From positions 22,218,501 to 22,282,500 of the forward strand of contig CM076944.1 in assembly GCA_039566865.1 (NCBI GenBank): 64,000 nt of DNA, read 5' to 3'. Positions 45,142 through 56,457 of this stretch are shown here, in pieces (positions within the stretch are counted from its first letter, which is position 1; each line of letters begins with the position of its first letter). Source of the stretch: Aurelia coerulea (Eukaryota > Cnidaria > Scyphozoa > Semaeostomeae > Ulmaridae). The notes beneath the pieces are model-generated. The model did not search any database. It was not told the DNA's origin and saw only the letters and a list, made by a program, of their open reading frames with translations. A program made the translations under genes and the position numbers.

Positions 45142-47575
45142 AATCTTGAAGTCTATGCTGTGCAAGGAAAGCACCCTAAGGCAGAACATCTATACAAGTC
45201 TAAAGGGAAAACCATTGAGATCTGCCGCTATTGTGGAGAGCGAACACCACACAAAGGGAAATGCAAGGCCATGGGTGCAACCTGTAAGAGCTGTAATAAG
45301 AAAAATCATTTTGCTAGTGTTTGTGAGTCAAGAAAATCAACAAAGCCAGTAAAAACGGTTGACACAGAAGAAAAATTTGATGAAAATCCAGAGCAAGACA
45401 GTTATATCTACAACAATTTTGTGGAAGGACCAACTGTTCTCAAGCTGGATGCAGTCACCACACCAGTTCATGCTATCCATAGCAAGAGACGCTATCCGGA
45501 TACCATGGTGCCGGTGAAGTTTGATGGGGGCACAAAATTAAAAATGCAAATTGATACAGGTGCAGATGCAAATATTATTGATGAAAGCCTCTACCACCAG
45601 CTGCACCCTAAACCAAAACTTAGAAGAACACAAGTCAAGCTCAAGCCGTACAACTCCCCACCCATTCCGGTAAAAGGATCCTTCCAGACACAGCTAACAG
45701 CCAATGGAAAACAGGTCCTTGCAACCGTGTATGTTGTTCCAGGATCAGGACAAAAGCCCCTCATAGGAAAGTACACTGCTTTTGATCTGAGTCTGCTTAG
45801 CATCACTGTGAAAGAATTAACCGCAGACATGCAGGATATGCACCATGTGCCACAGGAAAGAAAACAGGGAAACAAGAGTGCCAAGGCCACCACTCACGTC
45901 ACTCAACACATGTCATATTCAGCTATGGCAGAGCATCTCACCTCTAAAAAGTCTTCCGAACAGCAGCTGGACAATATCTACAAACATAAGCAAGATGCAC
46001 CAGACAGAGCTAAGGCCATCGTTGATCAGTACCCTGGGGTGTTTGAAGGTATTGGCAAACATCGATACAGAGTTGTGAAGTTGTCCGTGGACAAGTCAGT
46101 ACCTCCAAAAATTCAACCACAGCGCCGAATACCCTTTGCAAAGAGGGAGCAATTTGAAGCCATTCTCAAAGAATTGGAAGATGCAGACATCATCGAGCCA
46201 GTGTATGGACCAACAGAGTGGGTTTCAAATGTCGTGTTGACACCAAAAGCTGATCCATCCCAGTTGCGAATGAGCCTTGATATGACCACAGCTAACACTG
46301 CCATCCGGCGCACACGTCATGTCATACCCACATTGGAAGAACTGCGATACAAATTAAATGGAGCAAAGCATTTCACAAAACTTGACATGCGTCAAGGCTA
46401 CATGCAGTTCGAGCTGAGCCCAGAAAGCAGATACATGACAACGTTCTACACCCATCAAGGCCTGAGGCGTTTCAAAAGGTTAAATTTTGGCACCAATTCA
46501 GCTGCTGACATTTTCAATGAGGAAATTCGTCAAACGCTGGTGGATATTGAACATGTTGAAAACATCTATGACGACATTATCGTGTTTGGAAAATCTCAGA
46601 AAGAACATGATCGAGCACTTATGCAAGTATTACAGCGCCTTGATGACTGCGGTCTAACACTTGGAATGTCAAAGTGCAGTTTTAACCAACCAGAAATCAA
46701 GTTTTTTGGCATGACTTTCTCATCAGCAGGAATGTCACCATCACCTGACAAAGTACAGGCTCTACATGATGCCCAACCACCCGCATCTGCAGCTGAAGTT
46801 CGATCCTTCTTGGGAATGGCTAATTTCAGTGCTCATTTTATTCGCAACTACTCTGCTCTTACAACCCCGTTGCGGTTGCTCACTAGAAAGAATGTTACTT
46901 TCAACTGGACCAATGATTGTCAAAAGGCTTTTCAGTCAATTAAAGAGGCTCTCTCACAAGACACCACAATGGCATACTTTGACCCAATACGAGAAACAAA
47001 GCTCATTGTAGATGGCTCCAAATATGGCCTTTCTAGCATCTTGACACAACTTGAGCCCCAAACACAACAATACAAAGTAATCAGATACGACAGCAGAGCG
47101 ACAACAGACACTGAGAGTCGCTACTCACAAATTGAAATTGAAAGTGCTGCACTAGCATTCGCCATGCAGAGAAACCATATCTATCTACATGGCCTTCAGC
47201 ATTTCATTGCAAGCACAGATCACAAGCCTCTGTTACCCTTGTACAACCAGTACAAGGCAGAACTTCCGGCACGAATCCTGCGGGACAAGTTGAAGCTGCA
47301 AGATTATAGCTACACACTAATTCACGAGCCGGGGAAGACAAATCCAGCTGATTATCTTTCCCGGCATCCAGTTGTCTTAGCTGATGTGTGTACCGTAACA
47401 AAGAAATCCATAGAAGAGGATATGCTATACATTGATGCAGTTATCCGAGCAAACCTTCCCAAGGCTGTAACAAAAGAACACATGTTAAAAGCTACACTAG
47501 AGGATGAAACATTGACAGTTCTCAAAGAAATGATCTCACAGGGATACATCAGCAAAGAACAAAAAAAGGAAATTG
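45142..47575 (+). pseudogene. pol: Gypsy pol, part 1: zinc knuckles, protease, RT, RNase H
   Basis: A frame open from 45142 has no ATG at its start, consistent with loss of gag upstream. Counting from 45160: two zinc-knuckle-like clusters (C22-C25-H31-C35 and canonical CCHC C42-C45-H50-C55), aspartic protease with DTGA at 132-135, reverse transcriptase about 330-520 with TKLDMRQGY (Asp409) and YDD at 470-472, RNase H about 612-735 with VDGS (Asp618), a YSQIEIE block and TDHKPL. The next segment would enter the integrase zinc finger, but the frame shifts near 47575 and then runs into an unrelated tail to a stop at about 47637. All catalytic residues appear present. The element makes DNA from its RNA in the cytoplasm when active. 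Confidence 0.95.
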
Positions 47576-48805
47576 GCTTCATATGCACATATATTTCCAG
47601 AGCTATCAGTAGTGGATGGCCTAGTGCTCAGAGGTAGCCGAATTGTGGTTCCTGCCAGCCTTTGGCAGTCTGTGACAACCCTTGCTCATGAGGGACATCA
47701 AGGGGTTGTGAGAACAAAGCAATACTTACGCATGCATTTGTGGTTTCCAGGATTAGATAAGATGGTTGAAACAGAAATTGCACAATGCATGGCATGCCAG
47801 GCAAATACAGATATTCATCAGCAAGAGCCACTCAAGCCAACAGAACTACCCACAGAACCATGGTCTAAACTTGCAACAGACCTATATGGTCCATTAGACA
47901 CGGGTGAATACCTGCTGGTTGTACAATGCCTGTACTCCAGATTTCCTATGGTCGAAATCGTACGTTCAACTTCTGGTACAGCAGTCATACCAGCAATGGA
48001 CAAAATTCTCTCAACATTAGGAATCCCAGATGAAATAGCAAGTGACAATGGGCCACCATATAGCAGTGAGGAATTCAAATCGTATGCAAGATATATGGGT
48101 TTTGAGCACAAAAAGAAAATACCATATGCACCATGGGCGAATGGCATGGCCGAAAATTTTATGAAAAACCTAGGAAAAATCATTCGCTCCTCCACAGAAG
48201 AGCGTCTAAACTGGAGACAGGAATTACAGAAATACCTGAGGGCCTACAGAGCTACTCCACACACAATGACAAAGCATTCTCCAGCCAGTCTCCTTTTCAA
48301 TGGACGAAGGTACAAGACGCGTCTTCCAGCACCTACCAGTAAGAAAATATTGCTTTATGACAGAGAGGTGCGTACAAAGGATGCTAGGAGCAAAGAAACA
48401 ATGAAGCAGAACGCAGACAGCAAGAGTTATGTAAAAGAACTAGACATTAAAGTAGGGGACACAGTTCTATGTCGACAAGCGAAGCTTAACAAGAAAACCA
48501 CACCTTTCAACAGCGAGCCGATGATTGCTGTGAAAAGGAAAGGCAGTTTAGTAACAGCCAGAAATGCCACAAGAACCATCACAAGACATATTACATTTTT
48601 CAAGAAGCTACAAAGGCTGGAGGAGAACAAATCAAGGTGCGATGGAGATTATACCACACAGCCACTTTCACCTGACACTGATGAAAGAGAAGAAAATGTC
48701 ATTCCACCAAATGAAGTAGAGGATAGAGTGCCAATAGAGAGACCGGTGAGAATAAGACAAGCTCCTGCTAGATACAGAGATGAAAACTTTCAGACTGAGT
48801 TTTGA
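47573..48805 (+). pseudogene. pol: Gypsy pol, part 2: integrase
   Basis: The frame continues pol one register away, so a single small indel near 47565-47577, beside an A-run, separates it from part 1. Counting from 47573: HHCC zinc finger (H39, H42, C72, C75), DDE core with D103 in ATDLYGP, D158 in ASDNGPP and E194 in NGMAENF, then a C-terminal domain ending near 410. No chromodomain is visible. The catalytic triad is intact. The indel might be a real mutation or a homopolymer sequencing error. Confidence 0.95.
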
Positions 48806-48891
48806 TCTAACAATGCAACAGACACAATAGAACCATGTTATATGTACTTTATCAATTATGTTATGTTATGTTATGTTTTGTTTTGTTAATT

Positions 48892-48901
48892 AGGGGAGGA
48901 A
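48892..48901 (+). other. Polypurine tract
   Basis: AGGGGAGGAA lies immediately before the 3' LTR, the place where plus-strand DNA synthesis is primed. A run of ATGTT pentamers precedes it. Confidence 0.8.
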
Positions 48902-49014
48902 TGTAATGTTCTATACGAGGCTGTTTGATTATGAGGTTATTATGATGTAACACTGAAGCGATAGCAGCACATCTCTATATGTGTGTTACTCTTTGTCTAT
49001 TTGTGGACTCTTCA
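48902..49014 (+). repeat. 3' LTR, full length 113 bp
   Basis: TGTAATGTTCTATACGAGGC to GTGGACTCTTCA. Very short for a Gypsy LTR. It contains the 50 bp absent from the 5' LTR. Confidence 0.92.
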
Positions 49015-49330
49015 GGGGTGACTTCTGGAAAACTGAATAACACAAGATCTAATATTGTTCAAATTTTATCAAGGCTATCGTTGATTCATACTCTGTGCCT
49101 TAAGAAATCGCTTAGGCCAAAAGGCTAAAGCTATGGTTTGTAGGAAGTGGCAAATTTGAGCTGTCAAGATTAACATATCTGCTCTTAAAGAATCAAATAC
49201 CAACAAACGAGGTACCTATGTTCAAGTTAACTATCAAGTAAATTTTTTAGAGTGATTAGACATTGATTGACTCTAAATTCACAACGCTGGAGTCAACCAA
49301 ATCTGTATACATTTTTTGGGATACCCGGTA

Positions 49331-49740
49331 GAAGTGCATACTGTGTACCATATGGCCTCCCGAAATCCACAGAGGAGTGGAGAAAAGAAACATTGCATAA
49401 AGATAGCATTTGATCTTGCATCAAATCAACCTTTCGTATAGTTTTGATACCGATGGCAAAACTGTAATTTGGTAGTTTTTTAGGTTGGTAGTTGTTCTTC
49501 GAGGAGGTATCCTCTTTTTTAAAAAGTGATCTTATCTACAACGTTCAATTCTCTGGGAAAAGTACCCTTGGACAAACCAAAGTTGAATAAATTTCGAATG
49601 GTGACATAAAATACATCCGAATTTCCTTTAAGAATTTTTGCATTAAGTTGTTTCATTTCAACAGCAACATCTTCGATGGTGTCCTTTCTGAATTCAAATT
49701 TGCTGGAAAATTTATGCTCTCAAACTCTCTCAAAGGCTTT
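49331..49740 (-). pseudogene. LINE RT, upstream half (split by the nested insertion)
   Basis: The minus strand encodes KFEFRKDTIEDVAVEMKQLN, LSKGTFPRELNVVDKITF and, at the edge of the MITE, a GTQYALLR-like block. These are the segments before and in the first RT motifs of the CR1/Jockey-like type (KSTG.D, GTFP..LK.A.V.PIFKK, GYSTQHALL). The frame is collinear with 40691 downward. It is truncated upstream by another MITE fragment near 49740. Confidence 0.8.
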
Positions 49741-49882
49741 CAAAGAACCAATATATAAAATTGAGGTATCTATGTTCAATTTCAACTATTGAGGAACACT
49801 TTGAAACTGATTGGTCATTGATCAAAGCTAAGTTCTCATTGCTAGACCCAACCAAATATATTTTACTGAGACACCCAGTATA
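49735..49882. mobile_element. CCGGGTGTCCC-family MITE fragment
   Basis: It matches the right arm of the MITE ending at 49328 (GAGGTATCTATGTTCAA, ACTATTGAGGAACA, ATTGATCAAAGCTAA) and closes TTTTACTGAGACACCCAGTA. The left part is missing. Confidence 0.75.
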
Positions 49883-49984
49883 GCAGTTAATTGCAATGCT
49901 GCCTATCATAGATTTTTCGCTAAGACATGCCAAAGCTGCACGTGGCCTATCTCCATTTAAAAGTTACAAGGGTGCAAGTGCTGC

Positions 49985-50140
49985 AAACAGAGCTTTAAAA
50001 CATTGGCAGGGCTGTCACGTGCAACTCTATAATCTAAGATTGTTCTGGTCTAGGAACATTTTGAAATTTGATTGGCCATTGATTAAAGTTAAATTCTCAT
50101 AGCTGGACCCAACAAAGTTTGTATACTTTTTTCTGAGACA
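49985..50140. mobile_element. Further fragment of the same MITE family
   Basis: CTAGGAACATTTTGAAATTT, GGCCATTGATTAAAGTTAAA and TTTTTTCTGAGACACAC place it in the same family. More diverged than the previous fragment. A weaker trace (GATTAAAGCTGAATTCACAT) occurs near 50338-50360. Confidence 0.65.
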
Positions 50141-51664
50141 CACATTAGTATCGTGAAATTTTACGTTTGATTTGCAATCATGTCTTTCTTTGAAAACACT
50201 ATTTCACATTCAGTTCGTGTGAGTTAGCCACCTTGTTTCAGATATCTCATGTGGCTTTTTCTATTTAGTTCTGCTGCTTGACTAATCGTATGTAGAAATC
50301 TCCCTGTTTGTGTAATCACGAAATTGGTTAATCGTTGATTAAAGCTGAATTCACATCATTGGATTCAACAAAACCTAGAACATATAAATGCACACTTACA
50401 TAATTTAATGTTAAGGCAAAAAGTTATGCAAATTTCCACAATAACTGGGCTAAACAGTTCTCCATGCATGGTACATCTTTTGTTCGCATAAACTTAGCAA
50501 GGGCGTGTGTGAATTCACTGCTGAGGGCATCTGTGCCAAAAAAATTCAATAGTTTGGAATCTGAGCTCATCTAGAGCTATTGGAAGGAAACAAAATGGTG
50601 AAATCCTCTTCCAAAATTTGTTCAATAGTGCTCACCTATTTCGTCTTGGGTGTTTCTGGTTTCATTGATTTTAGAATGTAATGACGTCTTGAAGTAAATA
50701 ATGCTCTTAGAAATAGTAATTTTGAAACGAAGAAAAAGTCTTCCAATAGTTGATGGCTTTCATTCATTCTGCTTAATTGCAAACTCTAAAAAAAAGCTAG
50801 GTAGAAGTCTGTACAATTATTAAACATGATTTCCATAAGGCTGGATAGCTAGATCAGTGGCGTAGCCAGGGACTTTGGAGGGGGGGGGGGCATATTGCGA
50901 GTGAAGCGAACAAAAATGAGAGTCCGATGGCTTGCCCAAAGGAGAATTTTGGAAGCCCTGTCCTCCAGAATGCAGGAGATGCCCTGTTTTTAGAACAAAC
51001 CACTCATATAATCAAAGAATAGAAGGACCAAATTCAACGAACTTACTGATAGACATTTAGCCAGTTCCACTCTCAAAAAAAAAGCATGGAGCAAGCAGGT
51101 TTCATTGAAACTTTCGTTGCCACTTTAAAATCAAGCGATGACAGCTCTTCCAGTTTAATTTAAATTTAATTCTCATCGAAATTTCCTAGCTAATAAACTC
51201 TCTTGTCATTGCAAACAGGAGAATATTTTTCGCAGATGGATTAGAATCTTAGAATACTTTCCAACTGAAGAGCTGAGTCATAGCGGGTCCATGAAGAATG
51301 GCTACCTTCATGCCATATTTTATGAATTTTAGCGTTGATTCGTTTTGAAAATACTCATGCAATTGAAGGATGAAGTTACTCGTTACTGAGCATATGAAAC
51401 ATAAAGAGGATGCCAGCGAAGAGAGCGGAAAATTCTTGAGAGGCGTACACACTGAGTTTCACTACACTTTTTAAAAGAGAGAAACTGTCGATGAAGTTAA
51501 GGAATGTTTAAGTAGGGTAGGGGTCATAAATTCTTGTAATGCTGGATGCATGGGAATATGGAGAATCTGTGATAAAGAAAACAAATGGCTGTACATATTG
51601 CTAATTCTGAAAAGTACACGTAGAAGTGCGAGGAAAGTGAGCAGAAATTTCTGAGAAGCAACAA
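50141..51664. other. Anonymous DNA with a hAT-like start
   Basis: CAGTGGCGTAGCCAGG followed by a G-run at 50855-50891 looks like the start of a hAT element, but no matching end was found. The rest shows no gene. The ATATAAAATTAGCATGGGCG-type text around 50480-50640 has a diverged relative near 52555-52740, so a dispersed repeat is present. Confidence 0.45.
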
Positions 51665-52237
51665 ATTTAATCTATATTCTTTCCCACATGGAAGCATGTA
51701 TATAAAGTTAAAAGGGTTCCCAAGTTGGAATTATTGATGCTAACAAAGCTGCATGCCTTGACATGATATCATATCATGTCATATCGGTTTAAAGATGTTA
51801 TACTATGATACATGCATGGAAGTGCGACCAAAAATGTTTTGGCATCCTTTTGCTATAAAAAATCATGCCAAGATGTCATAACCTCAAGAATGGAATAGAC
51901 GATTACGTTAAAGGTGGTAGCGGGGAACTTTTTACCAAGATTCCCTGCGTTCTTTAATCGCATTCCTATAGAATCGTTAAAGATTCGTAATTCGAGAGCA
52001 ATGCATCTTGGTAAAAAATTCCCTGCTCCATCTTTAGCGTAATCGTCTACCTTTTTCTTTTGAAATTCACAAATGATATCCTTGCAAATTTTGGAGGAAA
52101 ATACAGTCGTTTGAAAATAGTCGTTTGAAAATAAAGAAAATAAACTCTTAGTTTCTCAACGGATTTGGAAGATTCACAAAAATTTTCTCAGGCAATGATT
52201 GGGGGGGCCGCCCCCTCTTGCCTCCCCCTCGCTACGC
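51665..52237. repeat. Dispersed repeat, copy with MITE (pairs with 12239-12654)
   Basis: Second copy of the repeat at 12239-12654. It differs by the 150-bp MITE at 51898-52047 and by a short ATATCATATC/ATGTCATATC expansion near 51765. Confidence 0.85.
51898..52047. mobile_element. TA-flanked hairpin MITE with a paralogous empty site
   Basis: GACGATTACGTTAAAGGTGG faces the inverse of GACGATTACGCTAAAGATGG, with arms of at least 45 bp (…GGGGAACTTTTTACCAAG / CTTGGTAAAAAATTCCC). TA flanks both sides (51896-51897 and 52048-52049). The paralogous repeat at 12239-12654 lacks it, which fixes the boundaries. Confidence 0.92.
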
Positions 52238-52827
52238 TTTTGAGCTATATCAAAGCAAGACTTCCTGAAATAGGTAAGCTGGATCAAGTTTATACAATTG
52301 TCAAATTCGTGCAACTTTATATACCCTTTGACAATTACTGGAGCTGTAAGATTAGGCAGACAAGATTTCGTGCATCAAAATTAAAGTTTCTCATTTAGAG
52401 ATCGTATTCAACAAGGCAGTTAAAATGGAATTAAAAGTCGCAGTTTTTTACTTTGCATGAACAAATAAAAACTTATATAATGAACAAATCAAAACAAATC
52501 AAGCCACACAAGTGGCCTGGTGCTAAACAGTTTTCCAGGCATGACATATATTTTGTTCATATAAAATTAGCATGGGCGTTAGTAAATAACACACTGAGAA
52601 TAGTGGTACCAACAAATTCTGAATAGTTTAGAATCTGGGCTCACCTAGTGCTATTCCAAGCAAAACAAGTAGCAACAATCCCCTTCAACGATTTATTCAA
52701 CGAAAATAGAAGTTCTCATCTATCTCTTTGTGGGTGTTTCTGGTGCAACTTAGTTGAGAATGCAATGACGTCTTAAAGTAAACACTGCTTTGAAAATTTA
52801 GTTAATTTAAACACAATGTCGTTCATA
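52238..52827. other. Anonymous intergenic DNA
   Basis: No gene. Part (about 52500-52780) is a diverged relative of 50390-50720 (CTGGGCTAAACAGTTCTCCA-like, ACATCTTTTGTTCGCATAAA-like, TGGGTGTTTCTGGT). Confidence 0.45.
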
Positions 52828-52829
52828 TA

Positions 52830-53586
52830 CAGGGTGTCCCAGACAATTTTTCAAAGTTTGATTAGATATCAACAAGTAGTTATAAAATGCAAATGCGTTT
52901 GGTTAGATAATCATGTTCCTATGACTTTAAATTAATTTTTGACGCCAGAACCTTTGACGCCAGAAGAATTCACGAAGCTACAAGCTTTTGAAATTAGAGT
53001 TTGTGCGAAAGCTAAAATTAGATCAAATGCCCCTAACTGAGTTGTTTTTCAGAAAGACGACCCAAAATCGAGGCGAGGTAAGCGAAGACAGTCCAATGTT
53101 TCACCTTTCGTTGATATCAGAGCATACCAAAAAGGATTTCAAAAGTAATTCAATTCTTGTAACGGTTGTAACGAAATGTTCTTAAGAATGTAAATATCCA
53201 AAACAGGGAATGAAAACTTAATCGATGAGAGACGGGGCCATTTTGAATTGTGCTCAGCAGGATTCCTCCAAGAATCCATAATCTTTATTCAATATCATAG
53301 AAAGGTAGTTTATTGCAAATGCTTTTAAATTCCAGTTGATTTGCTTTGAATGAACTAGATTCTACTTTCAAAAAATATGCTATTTAGGGGTGTCTGGTTT
53401 GAGCTTTCGCACAAAATTGAACTTCAAAAGCTCGTAACTCCACGAATATTTAGCCGATTTGTTAACTTTTGGTGTTTAAGATTTATTTGAAATCTCAACA
53501 ATATAGTTATTTTACCATGGAGCCCGTTCCTTCTTTCGTTGTTTCTAAATATTCATCAAACGTCATCTATTTTTTGAGACACCCTG
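52830..53586. mobile_element. Mariner-type MITE, TA-flanked (copy 2)
   Basis: CAGGGTGTCCCAGACAATTT opens and TTTTTTGAGACACCCTG closes the element, with TA on both sides (52828-52829 and 53587-53588). It aligns end to end with the copy at 4525-5277. Neither encodes a protein, so both depended on an external transposase. Confidence 0.9.
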
Positions 53587-55556
53587 TAGGACAAAATTGT
53601 CCATGTACTGATTGCAGGGAGAAGGACATTTCTTAACTGAAGGTGTTATGGTGCACTGGTGTAATCCACTGACTTTGCAGCAAGAACTGTCAGGTGGACA
53701 AAGCTCATTCACTTGAACGTCATGACGAGGGGACTTTAGAAATCTCTCTGTTTGTAATCGCTAATCACTATGTACTAGTCTGCACACCAAACGTAGCAGA
53801 TGCTGTCTTTACACTATCTGTCATTAAGTTTCAACGGCTACCATTTGCGTAATGACTAAAGCGCAAGCTATAACATTCTGCTTTATATATAACTTGTGAT
53901 GTAGGCAGGCAAAAATGATTCGAAACATTTTGATAAAACATGTAGCAAAATTTGCTTATATTTTTGGGCGTAGCAATATTGCATACAATGTCAGCACACA
54001 AATATGTCAATCATTGGTCACACGATGCTCATCCATGTGACCAGTGTATCGTACTAGAAGATCCATATTCAAAGTAAAATCTCACAAAAGGATGAAATTA
54101 GAACACAGGGCTACAATAATCCTGCTCAGATGAAATACTGCCTGGAAAGTAGCTCCATTTAAATTCCTTAATTCTTCTGTTGGAGAGAACGTTTGTTGAC
54201 AACGTTTCTTTATCTAAGCTTGCAGGGGAAATATTCAATCACTAAAAATTTTGAGCTGCATGTAATGCGATATCAAAAGGGCTCTTCACAGGAAAGAATG
54301 CCCTAAAGAAAAATAGCGAAATAATTAAAAAGAATACAGAGGTAGAGCATGTATTCTTGATTGGTATCCTAACGGTTTGCGGCTAATTTTAGCTGAACCA
54401 TGCTGAGCGTTGCAGTTATTTTTTAGGAAAAATGGCACGCCCAGAATCTGACTTCAACGTTGTAGCGATTTTTTTAGAACGATTAGTGAACAACCAAGTA
54501 GCTAAATGCTTCACTAAACAGACCATAATTGCAAAATCACGCACAAAGAGGAGGCAATATCTAGACACAAGATATCATCGCGTTTGAAACCAGCCTTCAA
54601 AATGATCTGTCTCGAAAAGATATTACTTTCATATCCACACACCTAACCTCATTTTGGAAAAAGTTCTTGGTTATCTGTTAGAGATTTCATTGTTGGTGTA
54701 TAAACGAGGCAGCTTTCAGGAAGCAACCCGATTCTCTACATTGTATAACCTTGCCTATGCCTACTGAGTTAGGCCTTGTGAGATTTATTTCTCATAACAA
54801 AATTTAACAAAAAATTTTAAATTGTTTATACTGAAAACAAATTTTGGGGACAAGCCTTTGAGAAAGTCGGAAAACCTCCATTTCGAATTAAAGCTGGCAG
54901 AACTGAGCAGGAGCGTTTGTAAGATAGCCTACTGATAAAATGTGCAGTAGCATTTGCTTTGGCTGGCAAACAGCACTTGCCCTCACTGGCCTCACAAAAC
55001 TTTAGGCCTCACAAAACACAGTTTTACATTCTGCATTGATAGTCGACTTCTTGGGACAGTTTCTATAACTGGAGCCTTCTGCATTCTTCAGTTCATAGCG
55101 CACAGTAACGAAGTTGGTTTCCAACAAGAAATTTCACTTATGAACAGAACAGGGGCTGAATGGAATGGGTCAAGGAAATTCTACTGCTCAACTGTAAACG
55201 AGCATGGAATTTTAAAAGGAATTGAAAAGGTCGGAAAGGCCTATTTTGCAAAAAAAATGGGGGAGCCACGGCCCCTTGGCCCCCCGTTGTCGGAGGCCTG
55301 TCATTTTTGGTGGAAATTATTTCAAAGTGATCTCGAATGTGTGAATAGAAAGGAATTAAATGATGTCTGGAAACATGGATCTCACTTGGCCTAAATCAGA
55401 AGGCAAGGTTATGAAATCAATCGGGTTTTATTCGTTTCCTTGAAGCTGTCTCCTTTGTAGATGTCATGTAATGTACTTAACTTTTTTCAGCCGAACTCTA
55501 ACAGATAACCATGAATTCATTCCAAACTGATCTCAAATGTGTGGATATGAAAGAAC
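53587..55556. other. Anonymous intergenic DNA
   Basis: About 2 kb without a recognisable gene. A 146-codon frame at 54954-55394 has no familiar motif and includes GGGGGAGCCACGGCCCCTTG, the GC-rich core type of hAT relics, so it is probably not a gene. Confidence 0.45.
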
Positions 55557-55584
55557 TATATACATACATACATACATACATACA
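55557..55584. repeat. (ATAC)n microsatellite
   Basis: About seven tandem ATAC units just downstream (minus sense) of the LINE tail. It may have grown from that tail. Confidence 0.95.
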
Positions 55585-55772
55585 TCATATATTTGTTAAC
55601 GCAGGTTAACTAATGGTGGCAACATAAATGTTGATGTGGACCTGCTATGCTACCTATTATAAATACTCTAAGTTAAGCAAATAGTTCTAAAAATGAAATT
55701 AAAGATGATACTGATAACAACTGTTATTTAAAAGGTGATGTTAAAATTAAAGATGAAGAAAGAAAAAAAACT

Positions 55773-56457
55773 TTAAAAGTATACGAAATCTACGGATTTA
55801 GAAGTAATTTGTGATGCTTCCTTTTTAAAACTAACTGATAAAATTACTTTCTTACTGCTTTTGAGTTTTCTCTTAAACGAACTTAAAGTTGTTCTTGCAC
55901 GAATTTCTGGTTTTAGGTTGTTCCATAAAAGCGGTCCCCTATAACTAAATGATGTCCGGCCTTTCTCGGTGCTTGCCCTTGGTATTGACAGGGTATCTCT
56001 CTTTGCATATCTGTGTATGTTCTTGGTCACATATGAATTAGCCTGTCTGTCGTCTCCATGATATGATTTGTGCACAAAGGTTAACATCTTTCTTTTGTAA
56101 ATGTAATCTAATGGGTCCCAAGATACAGTGGCAAGCACGTTTTCATTGCTTACATTTCTTGGCAAGTTGTGAATTAGTTTAGCAGCTCGGATGTGAGTTT
56201 TTTCAATTTCAGTCATCAGTGCTGGTGAACACGTTCCCCAGACTGCCATCCCATAGGAAACTGATGATATGATGGTCTTAAAGTAAATTTCCTCTTTGAC
56301 TGTTACAGGTAAGTAAGACATCCTTCTTAGCTGACTGACCTTTGCCTTGTATGATTTTGATACTCTACTTATATGAAGGTTCCAATTTAAGTGGTTATCT
56401 ATTGTTACACCCAGACATTTTGAGCTCTGAACATAATCAATAATATCCTCCCCAATC
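55773..56457 (-). pseudogene. LINE ORF2, C-terminal part (split by hAT)
   Basis: Minus strand. It encodes SSKCLGVTIDNHLNWNLHIS, SVSYGMAVWGTCSPALMTEI, RAAKLIHNLP and SFSYRGPLLWNNLKPEIR, the post-RT landmarks of another CR1/Jockey-like LINE, ending SFKRKLK. The frame stays open to the stop near 55773. The RT part continues beyond the hAT insertion at 57834. This copy belongs to a different lineage from those ending in CxCxxC. Confidence 0.88.

Larger units (their letters stand above)
44962..49014 (+). mobile_element. Ty3/Gypsy LTR retrotransposon, gag-deleted
   Basis: Short LTRs (TGTAATG...TCTTCA) bound the element, with the 5-bp duplication GGGGT outside (44957-44961 and 49015-49019). A primer-binding-like TGGCGACGAGGATGG follows the 5' LTR and a purine tract AGGGGAGGAA precedes the 3' LTR. 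Nearly all of gag is missing, since only about 115 bp separate the 5' LTR from the zinc-knuckle region. Pol is nearly intact with the order protease, RT, RNase H, integrase, typical of Metaviridae. No envelope frame and no chromodomain are seen. Confidence 0.95.
40692..49328. mobile_element. CCGGGTGTCCC palindromic MITE carrying later insertions
   Basis: The left arm starts CCGGGTGTCCCAAAAATGTG and the right end closes TTTTTTGGGATACCCGG, with TA at 40690-40691 and 49329-49330. The original element was about 600 to 700 bp. Its left arm (40692-40792 plus 44770-44956) is the inverse of its right arm (about 49140-49328), sharing GATAGTTAA, ACTTGAACA and CAAACCAGGT/ACCTCGTTTG-type text. It now contains the TTAA element and a Gypsy retrotransposon. 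It interrupts a minus-strand LINE. Confidence 0.88.

Noticed and set aside
54954..55394. 146-codon frame as a gene
   Set aside because: It has no motif, unusual composition and a GC-rich hAT-core-like segment within it. Chance is the simpler explanation.
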